A model generated the notes under the pieces. It was not told the DNA's origin, did not search any database, and saw nothing but the letters and a program-made list of their open reading frames with translations. From Cochliopodium minus (taxonomy: Eukaryota; Discosea; Himatismenida; Cochliopodiidae), in assembly GCA_024220525.1 (NCBI GenBank), contig JAMYWO010000084.1:1-33662 (forward strand): a stretch of DNA of 33,662 nt. The letters run 5' to 3'. Shown here in pieces: positions 9,244-18,723 of this stretch (position 1 is the stretch's first letter; every line of letters starts with the position of its first letter). Made by a program: the position numbers and the translations under genes.

Positions 9244-12200
9244 TCAGAAGAAATATTGGTCTGATTTGTAAAAAGAATTTATCAAGGTTGAAGAAGAGTT
9301 TAGACGATCTAAACGGTGCAAAAGATATGAAACATCCTTGAATTCCTCTCCCTCTGATCTATCCTGATAAACTGTTTTTAACTTATCCAAAATGGCAGCA
9401 GAGTTTTTATAAACGAAGAAAGGGATATAAGAATTGATATCTTCAAGATCAATGGATGATTCTTCTGTACTATCAGATCCTTTTCTAAATTTTTTGATAC
9501 CTTATTTTTAAAAAAATTTTAGAACAAAAATCATTAAACCACAAAAAATAAAATAAAAATTAATAAAAAAAATAAAAAAAATCCAAAAAAAAAGATTATT
9601 ACCTTGATGTGAACCCTTTTTGTGGAAGATTTTACTTTCGAGAGAATTGACTTTTTTCTTTTTATTATTGCTTTTCATCTTGAGAATGTATTCTTCACTT
9701 TTGTTTTTGAACTTTAGAAAGTCAAGGTTGGTACGGATGTTTTTAGTCTCTTCTGAAATTTTGTTAGTGGGTGATCTTGGGGTTGTTTTCTCCACATTCA
9801 CACGAAATTCACTTTTTATTTTTGCTTCGTGAAATAACTGTATGTTGGTGAACATTTCTACTGTTTTGTCTATTGAAAAGTAAAACAATAAAAATAAAAA
9901 TAAAAATAAAAATAAAAATAAATTAAAAAAATAAAAAATATAAAAATTTTTGAATTGAAAATAAAAAGTTACATTAAAATTTTAATATATAAAATATGAT
10001 TAAATAAAATAAAGATATTACTCAAATAATTTTTCTTGGTGTACTCCTCATAAAACTCGTTGAAAAGTGTGATTTGTATGTTTTCGTAGTCTTCTTTCTC
10101 CTGCAGATTTTCTCCTTCTTCCAAGTCTTCGTTTTTCTCCATAGTAACTTGATTAACCAAACACTGTAATACCTTTGAAATGACTAGAGAAGCTTTAAAA
10201 AAAAAATTGTTAATTTTTATTTTTTTAATTTTATTTTTATTTTATCTTATTTTTTTTTGATATTTTTTTATTTTTATTTTTATTTTTTATTTTTATTTTT
10301 ATTTTTATTTTTTATTACCTCTTTTCACTTTTTCGTTTTGCAAGCTTGTGCAAGAGGAGATGAAGGATGGATGGAAAAATCTGAGGAAAAACAATGACAC
10401 AAATGGTCTGGACTCAGGAAACACTTTCACGCATTCTTTGGTGACCACATCCAAAATTTTGCAAAATATGCTTGAAAAAAAATACAAATAAAAAAAAAAA
10501 AAAATATATATATATAAAAGATTAAAAATAATTAAAAATAATCAAAATAAATATAAAAATTAGAAAATTTTTTTACTCTGGCAGCATTGTCATGTATTTT
10601 TCTATGTTGTCCAGGATTTCTTTGCATAAAAGAATAATGTTGGAGACATTGGATCGCAAGAAAAAATAGTGGAGTATCTTGTCAGGGTTTACCTAATAAA
10701 TAAAGAATAAAAATAAAAACTGTTAAAATCAATAAAAAATAACAAATAAAAAAAAAATAAAAAAATAAAAAAATAAAAAAAAATAAAAAAAAAATAAAAA
10801 AAATAAAATAAAAAGAAAAATAAGAATAGTACTTCGAATGCTTCTGGCAAGAGAATTAATTTCTCAAGAGCCTTCCCCATGATGATGTTTAGATATTCTT
10901 CTCCGTTCATAGTGAATATGGTTCGAATCAACCAGGTATCCACCTCATCATCCCTGTAAAGAGTATTTTCCGATTCTTTATTTTTGTTTATTTATTTTTT
11001 TAATGATTTTTTTTATTTTTTATTTTTTTAATATTTTTTCTTTTTTTTTACGTGTTGTACTAAGTCTTTCTTCACAGAGTTTTGTCAAAAAGTTTTTTAG
11101 TCCCTCTTCTCCGAGTATGTTAATGAACTTCTTGAGTTCGTTTTGGTCAGAGCGATCTCCAAAACCGACCTGGAAACAAAAAAAAAATTATAATTTAAAT
11201 TATATTTTATATTAAAATTTAATAAATAATTCTAATTCATTTTTTTTTTTATTTATTTTCCACAAAATTGTTGTGTTACCTCAACAACAAAAATGATCCA
11301 CTTTTTAAAGTTTGTACTATGAACTCTTGATCTTGTTTTTTGTTCTCGAATGCCAGATATTCTTTTTCTTCAATGAAAATCATTGTTTCATCATCCTCAA
11401 GATTTGGGTTGGAGTTCTTGAAAAAGATCATGTCAGAATCTTTGAGGGATTTCAGATTTTCCAATGCTATTTCTTTGTTTTCAATATTGTATTTTTTGAT
11501 GAACCAATCACAAAATTCTTTCACTTTAATCAAAAGAAAATGTCAGATTTATAAGTATCAATTGAGTATATTTAGGAGGTATAAATAAAATATCTTCAAC
11601 ATAAAAATGAAATTTTATTGATTTTGATGATTACCATTGAAGCAATATGCTAAACCATCTTTTTTCTTCAAAAATGTGTCATCTTTAATGTTGCTGAGCA
11701 AATCCTATTTTGAAATTATTATTTTAATTTAATCCCGCGAAGAAAATAAAAAAAAATATTATTTTAAAACATCAAAATAATTAACCAATTTGGTCTGTGC
11801 ATGGAAGAATTAAAAAAAAAAGGAAATGAATAATAATCGGGGAAAATAATATTTATATTTACACTGAATATCCTATGGTCACTGCTAGTGATTCTATTGG
11901 AGGAATTTCATCACCCCAAACTATTTTTTGGGTTCGTCCTGAATTGAGAGCACTTTCTTCAGAAGGAAAGATGATCACATCTTTTTGAATCGCAATAAAG
12001 AAGAGAACGGGCTATTTAAAGAGGAACATTAAACGAAAATCAATTAGATAAAGAAAAAATTAAAATTTTTTACCCTATTTTTATTTGCTTTTTCATGGAT
12101 TGGAAAACAAACAAAGTCGTTCCAAAAAACAGATGAATCTTTCCTATAATTTAATAACTCAACATGGCACTATATATTAAAGAAAATAAAGTAAAGAGTC

Positions 12201-12732
12201 AAAAAAATAATAATATAGAAAATTTACAGGTATTCCTTTTTTAAACATTCCCTCATTTTAAGAACCACATCCTATATTTGATTTTAGAAAAAATAAGTAA
12301 TTAAGCTTAATTAATATTTTTTTTCCCGTTCACCTTGTCAGAATTTTTTCCCTGCAAAAACCTGCAATTTTTCCCAAGAATATCATTCTCAGAGTATCCC
12401 GTCATCGTGGTGAACTTTTAAAAATTTTTATTAATCTTAATTTAATTTATCTTATATTAAGTTCAAATTACTTTCTTGTTTTGCATAATGATAGGACAAT
12501 CAGGTAGTCCATTATGGCAAATAAGCATTGACTCGTGTATCGATTGGATGAATTTGTATTCTATAATTGAAAAAAGTTATTTCATATCACAAATACAATT
12601 AAATCTACCTTTCACAATCAGTTTTTGGATTGATTTGAGCTTTTTTTGTGTTAATTTAAAATCAGTAGCTTTCCATACTTGATTGAACACTTCTGCTTGT
12701 TCTTGTAAATAAATATCGTTATAGTTTCCCAT
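9244..12732 (-). CDS. LOV - DEP - RasGAP signalling protein
   Basis: Exons: 12609-12732, 12472-12560, 12334-12414, 12228-12271, 12074-12169, 11865-12011, 11786-11794 (9 nt, tentative), 11635-11704, 11318-11523, 11052-11169, 10833-10975, 10577-10692, 10319-10470, 10022-10192, 9603-9869, 9244-9500; about 696 residues. LOV domain: [15 protein letters not shown], the flavin-cysteine motif [22 protein letters not shown] and FFIAIQKDV, so the photoactive Cys, both flavin Asn and the Gln are present. DEP domain: [19 protein letters not shown] onward. Ras[11 protein letters not shown] holds the arginine-finger position, then [22 protein letters not shown] (FLR motif) and [11 protein letters not shown]. 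The C-terminal 150 residues are Lys-rich. Exon 4 is one base short of keeping frame at an A6 run (12237-12242), a likely sequence error. RasGAPs speed GTP hydrolysis by Ras; light control is inference. Confidence 0.82.
9891..9925. repeat. AATAAA-type microsatellite in intron
   Basis: About six copies of a 6-bp AAATAA/TAAAAA unit in the intron between the fourteenth and fifteenth exons of the LOV-RasGAP gene. Similar A/T microsatellites sit in its neighbouring introns at about 10261-10316 and 10731-10816. Confidence 0.7.
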
Positions 12733-14221
12733 CTTTTAAAGAAAAAGATTTTTTTTTATTATTTCTGATGGTTGATATAAGAAATGAATTTTTTAATAAT
12801 TTTCTGATTGTTGATATGAAAATGAAGTGAAATTTCAATTAAGATGTTAAACTATTATCCAACATTCTTTATTATCAAAACAAAGATCCGATTAATATCC
12901 TTGATAGAAAATTTGGAATTTTTCTACTTTGAGGTATCAATGTGACACAGGAAAAATACTGTCGAATTTTCCTTTGATTTTTGAAAATGAAAAAAAAAAA
13001 AAAATTTATTTTTGTATCCACATTTGAGGAGACATATATTCATCAACATTCTCAGATCATTCAAAAAAATCAGAAAATTTTAAATAAGGCCTAAAAAATA
13101 GAAAATGACATCTATCACTATATGATGCCATATAATATTAGGAGTGTTGTATAAATACAGGCGGGAGTGTAACATAAAAGAAATTTAAATTTCGATAAAT
13201 ATCAAAGAAAATATTTTAGTCTAAAATTAACAATATGCTATATATGCCTCATATTGGATTGAATTCAATGGAAACTAATGTTTCCTTGATCTATCTATAA
13301 TTTGAATTTTAAACCCTATCTATAAAAAATCTCGAAGATATTTTTTGTATTTTTTCTTTTTTAAATGAAAGGGCACATTGCCAATTATAAACACCAAATC
13401 TGAGATTAACTCTCCTCATTTAATAATCTATGGCTTCATTTTATCATTATATTTCCTGCATTTGATCTTAATAATAACTGATAATGAAACTCAAAGAAAT
13501 TGATGGATAATTGGATGAATACTTTCATTTTATAACAAATGATAACAGTGGATAATTAGTTTTTTGGCAGCCATTGTTTTTTTTTTTCATTGTTTTTGAA
13601 TTATTTGTTTTCGATTAACTTTATAGAGGTATATATGCTTTGGTAAAATAATTTGTAATTGGCCAAAATATCAAGTGAGTGTATATGATTATATAAATTA
13701 TAAAAAAAATATAAGAAAAATAAATCAAATTTCTATATCCCACCCAACTCTATCCTGAATTGATCAAATATTCAATTTATCATTTACCATTAGAATGAAA
13801 TTTCATATAATTTTTTAGAATTTTGACCTTTATTTTGTCAAAAAGTTTTTGACATATTTTTTTTTTTTAAAAAGAAGATACCTAGTCAAAACTTGCAACC
13901 AAATGCAGACTCTTTTCCGTACAAGACATACCTAATTTTTTAATTTAATTAGTTTTGCAATTTTATTTTTTATAAAGTTTTCTTTAAAAATGGTCGTAAC
14001 AAAGAAATGTTGCAAAACAACCATCACATTTTCTTGTGACTTTTTTCAAGTATTTTACATTCATTATTATGAAAAACAGAATTTAAAATTCTTTAAGTTA
14101 ATTCGATCATCACAATTAAACTCCTTGGATTGACAAATGAATTGAAAAGAATGGCCTATTTGAAGATTGTACCTTTTGATTTTTTTTTTTATATTTGCCA
14201 AATAAAAAGAAAATTGAATAA
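12733..14221. other. largest intergenic region
   Basis: About 1.5 kb upstream of two divergent genes, LOV-RasGAP (-) and the 536-residue unknown (+). A nine-base run lies at 12749-12757 (A on the LOV-gene strand). A 47-codon plus-strand frame at 13990-14133 has some Cys residues but no other support. I see no tRNA, repeat or recognised motif. Regulatory sites for a photoreceptor gene could be here, but nothing identifies them. Confidence 0.5.
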
Positions 14222-16836
14222 ATGAAAGAAGGTAAAGATGATATTTCATTTGTAAAAGCTTTAAACTTGAATTTTTTCGGAAAAAGAAATTTGGAGAGCT
14301 CAGAATAACTTTTGGGAAGAATATATCAAATATATACCTAATTGCAATGAAATAATAGGATATCTCAACGACTTGGAGAAATATATCAATAAATGGGCAG
14401 AAGATTACCCAAAAATGAATTCAGATTATTTACAATTAGAAAGTAATTAACTTTTAATCCCACATAGCCAAATTTAACAATTTTTTTTCAAGTATGTTGG
14501 GAAGCATTTAGAGAGTTGATAGCTAAAATGCCATTGAAAAGGACATTTCTGTGGCATCTAATCTTGGATCCTCAAAGAGATATATTTGTGAGGATGTGCG
14601 CATTGCATATTTCGGACAAATTGAAGGATATGTTGTATAATTTACAACGGTAAAAAAGAAAATTCTCATTTTAATTACATCAGATGATTAAATATATATA
14701 TTGGAACAGTATAATTGAAAATAAAAATACTTTTTCAAAGTATATCCGATATAATTACCATGATAATTCTCATACAACCGAGTTCCAAGTAAGAAATATT
14801 GTTGACCCAAATTTTGAACAAATGATGAAAAACCACAATCAGACTTATATTGGTACTTTATTTATTTTGGGAATGTTTTTTCTTTTTACAATTTTTTTTA
14901 CCAAAGGAAATGTAAAGGTGGCTTTCATGAAACAAAAACTCTTACACTATTTAGTAGACAGTGGAAATTTAAAAATTGGTAATACCAGTTATAAAATAAA
15001 ATATCAAGATGATTTTTTTTTTTTTACATAATTAAACAAAGAAAAGCTTTTCAAACCCAACTTTTTTTCGATTAAAAAATTTATTATTTTTTCTTCTTTT
15101 TAGTTAACACCATCTTTGAAGAAAAGCCTCCTATAACTACCGCATATAGTTTATGCATGAATGGAGGTAATACCCAACAAATGGAAGAGTGCTTCGATCT
15201 TTTTAAAAAAGGAAGAATGGACATTCCCTCCATCAAAAAAATATTCAAAAAAATGACTCTCCATTACAAAGCACCTTTGACTTTATGCAAACCTTCCGAA
15301 AAAGATACAGTCGTCCAAAAGTGCCTATTTTTCAGCCTTCCAAAATACATTATGTACAAAATAATGCTGAGTGTGACGTATAAAACTTTAGTCCTAAAAT
15401 TCTTCTTATTAATTTTTTTTAAATACAGGCCGAGAGAAACTTGTATATTCTCCAGGTAAAATCCATTCATAAAATTTTAGTTTAGAAATCGAATTTGACA
15501 AATTCTTATATGATGAAAAATTTGTTCTTTTTTACTTTTTCACCAAAATTTTTTTTTCAACAAATTTATTTATTGTATAAATAATTTGTAATTGGTTAAT
15601 TACATTTTTTTTCCTAGATCTTGCAAAAAAGGTAACATTTTTTCAATATTTTTTGAAAAACTTCCAAATCAATTATTTTTTTCATTTAGCCTACAACCTT
15701 TTAAGTTCTGACAATTTTTGGGAAGCTTTGATAGTTGGAAGCAATTTTTCTATGATAATTCCAGTCGATAAGAAGGATGAGCCTTTGGTAAAATTTTGTT
15801 TCTTTTTTTGACATTTCTTTGGTCTAAAATTTCTAGAAATTGAAATACCTGAAATTTGAAGAATCAGAATCTAAGAGTATGGTTGTGAGGTTTTGATAAT
15901 TCCTATATTTTTTATTTTTATTTTTTATTTTATTTTATTTTTTAATTTAGATCAAGGGAAAATGTCTTGAGTAATTATTTTTTTTGAAATTATTCTTTGA
16001 TATACTTTTTTAAACACTTTTTTTATCGAAGAAACTGCAGCAAAATTAAATTCGCCCACATGCTTTTTTGAAGAGTTAAAAGAGTTGCAAAATGAGCCCT
16101 TGACCAACAATGAGTTGAAATCCTATTATGAAATTATATCCAAAATAGAAAATAAAAAATCTATCTTAGATCATTCACTGCCCGAAAGGTTTTACAAACA
16201 ATTTTTTAAATTTGATTATATTTTATTTTTTTTAAACTTTTTTTCCTTTTTTATTTTTTTTATTAATTTCAAATTTTTTTGAGATTTCCTTTAATTGAAA
16301 ACATTTACTCTTTTGAGAAAATGGTGGAACTTTTTCCTGTCATAAGCGAAGAATATTTTTTCACTTCACCATGTTGGGCCTTATTTCTGAATTTAAACGA
16401 GAGACTGGGAGAAAATTTTTTGACTCGTTTTATGGAAGAAAAGTATTTGTTGTACCGAATAAAGTGCACTTGTACTGTATGAAAAAACAGATTTTTTTCT
16501 TTTTTTTTTTGTTTAAACTTGTTATCTATTTTTTTTCAAAAAAAAAAGATTTATTTAAGAAATCAAAGAATAGTTACTCCTACTTCTATTCTCCAAGAGA
16601 TTTTTAAGGTTGAAAGATCTCAAGATTTTATTGATGTTTTTGAAAGACAAATTAATACTTTGACAACTGTAGATTTCTTTTATTTCCTTTTTTTTTTTAC
16701 ATTTTTCGTTTCTCTTTAGATTGAGCTTGATGATTTGGGGATTAAACAAGAGGTTTTTAAATTACAAAAGAAATATAATTTGAAAAAGAAAGTGGATGAT
16801 GTAAATGAAACGAACTTGAATTGTTTATTGTTCTGA
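14222..16836 (+). CDS. uncharacterised 536-aa protein, 15 exons
   Basis: Exons: 14222-14231, 14287-14442, 14493-14649, 14710-14852, 14907-14978, 15104-15377, 15429-15455, 15618-15631, 15690-15787, 15837-15889, 15951-15970, 16032-16188, 16284-16476, 16549-16668, 16720-16836. Phases close at every junction with no internal stop, which supports the model although several exons are only 10-27 nt. The product is soluble and mostly helical by composition, with no signal peptide or membrane segment. Recognisable stretches include WEAFRELIAKMPLKRTFLWH, AYSLCMNGGNTQQMEECFDL, ALIVGSNFSMIIPVDKK and FFTSPCWALFLNLNERLGE. I cannot assign a family or function. The C-terminus is basic (LQKKYNLKKKVD). The next gene starts 132 bp after the TGA. 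The first 10-nt exon is the least certain part. Confidence 0.68.
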
Positions 16837-16960
16837 AGATGTTCCTATAACTAACTAGATCTTTTTTTTTTTTTCTATTGTTTTCCATTAAACTTTTAGA
16901 TTATAAAATAAGAAAAAAATTAATTCAAACTTTGATTTTTGATTTTATATTTCATAAATT

Positions 16961-16969
16961 AAAAAAAAA
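16961..16969 (+). promoter_or_regulatory. oligo(A) leader
   Basis: Nine A's run straight into the ATG at 16969 of the esterase gene, within a spacer of only 132 bp. Confidence 0.35.
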
Positions 16970-18596
16970 TGTATTTTATAAAGGGCTCCATTTTATTCAT
17001 TGTTTTGATATGTACTGTATATAGCAAATTATTCAATGCGAATGACCCAAGCATCCAATATATTGGGAGGGTTATTTACAATAATGATTCCAGTGTATCA
17101 TTTGATTGGAGTAATACTCAAATAAATGTAACATTTAGTGATGTAACTAGTATTAGTGTAAACAAAAAATAATCCCAACAAATTCCTTTTATAAATTAAT
17201 TATGCTTTGGCAAAAATCTAAAATAATTTTCTTTATAAAGGTTATGATCAATGATGGTGTAAATTCATTCAATGCTTTTCTTGATGGTAATTTGGTGACC
17301 ATTATCAACACCACCAAAACACAAATAGTATATACAATTTCGACCAATTTGGCCAGTGGAGCACATAATCTTTTATTAACAAGAAGATCGGAAGCATTGT
17401 AAAAAATAAATTAATTGGATTTTTTTTTTTCTAATATATAAACATGATTATATAAAGCTATACCATAACTTTGAATACTCAAAGAAAATTACAAATTTTC
17501 ATGAATTTAAAAAAGTTATAAGATAAAAATTGATTTTTCATTATGGTTCAATCATATTCAATTTTGAATATGGGAATATAAAAGAAACATTTGAAATATG
17601 AAAAAAAAGAAAAAATCATGTTCATCAAAATATCTGTTATTTTCATCATCTTTTAAAATAGATATGGGGAGACAACCTTTTTGGGGATAAAAACAAATAA
17701 TCAAGCAAAAATATTATCACATAAATTCAAAAGATCTTCGGGAAGGAGAATAGAATTCATTGGAGACAGCGTCACTTGTGGATATGGTATTTTGGGAAAT
17801 CCACCTTGTGATGGATCAGTATCCTTGCAAGATGATTCTTTGACTTATGGTCCCATCATCGCCGAAAAATTAGATGCGGAAATACATGTCGAATGTTATA
17901 CCGGAAAAGGTTAAAAACCAAATTTCATTCAATAAATTTATTAATTTATTAATTTTTTTTTCAATTTATTTCAAACAGGAATTGTCAGAAATAAAGGAGA
18001 TAAAAATGTCACCTCTTCTGATCCTTTTCCTGTTTATTGGAACAGAACCCTTGCTGAATTTGTAAGGAAACTCATTTGTTAAACATCTTTAAAAAGGAAT
18101 ACTCAAATGAAATCTTTTTCTTTTTAAATTTTTTAAATTTTTTTTTTTTTGAATTTATCAATTTTTAATTTTGTAATTTTTTATTTTAATCGAATTGCAT
18201 TTTTTTTCTTCAAAGCCCAAACCAGTCTGGGACGCAACCACATGGGTTCCACAAGCTGTCGTGATCAATTTAGGTACAAACGACTACGCAACAGATCCTC
18301 AACCACCCCTCGCAGTCTTCTCAGAGGCATATCAAAACTTCATTGATTCAATCAAAACCGCATACAACAGTAGCAGCATCACGTTTTTTCTTGCATGTGG
18401 TCCGATGATCTCTTATCCATGTGAGACCATTCGTAATTTGTCTCAATCTTATCCTAGTGGTGTATATTACATCGAAATCAACCAGACCATCCTCAACAGC
18501 ACCACTACTGGTTGTGAGGGTCACCCTAATGTCAAGGGCCATCAATCCATGGTTTCTTTGACTCTCCCTCTTGTTCAAAATATTATGGGTTGGTAG
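16969..18596 (+). CDS. secreted CE2/SGNH-type carbohydrate esterase
   Basis: Five exons, 16969-17157, 17241-17398, 17662-17909, 17979-18061 and 18216-18596, give 352 residues. A signal peptide (MYFIKGSILFIVLICTVYS) leads to an N-terminal beta-sandwich-like half (IQYIGRVIYNNDSSVSFDW), then an SGNH hydrolase half. The landmarks are IEFIGDSVTCGYG (block I, nucleophile Ser), GKGIVRNKGD, WVPQAVVINLGTND (Gly and Asn block) and GCEGHPNVKGH (catalytic His). This order, a jelly-roll followed by SGNH, is that of carbohydrate esterase family 2, which removes acetyl groups from plant or microbial polysaccharides outside the cell. The specific substrate is inference. Several Asn-x-Ser/Thr sites fit a secreted glycoprotein. 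It lies between two unrelated genes in the same direction; pyruvate kinase follows after 126 bp. Confidence 0.88.
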
Positions 18597-18708
18597 ATAG
18601 ATGATGATTATATGGTTTAAATAAATTGTTTTTTCTTTTCTTTTTGATTTTTCTATTGTCATCTGTTCCATTTCAAAATATATAATTCACCTAAATAATG
18701 ATCAAAAT

Positions 18709-18723
18709 AAAAAAAAAAAAAAA
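18709..18723 (+). promoter_or_regulatory. oligo(A) leader
   Basis: Fifteen A's run into the ATG of the pyruvate kinase gene. The whole upstream region is only 126 bp. Confidence 0.4.

Noticed and set aside
13990-14133. 47-codon plus-strand frame with a CCKTT start
   Set aside because: Its length and composition are within chance for this base content, with no motif or leader run.
15618-15631. Apparent frameshift at a 14-nt exon of the 536-residue gene
   Set aside because: Using the donor GTATAA at 15378 instead of GTGACG at 15372 makes all phases agree, so no error is needed.
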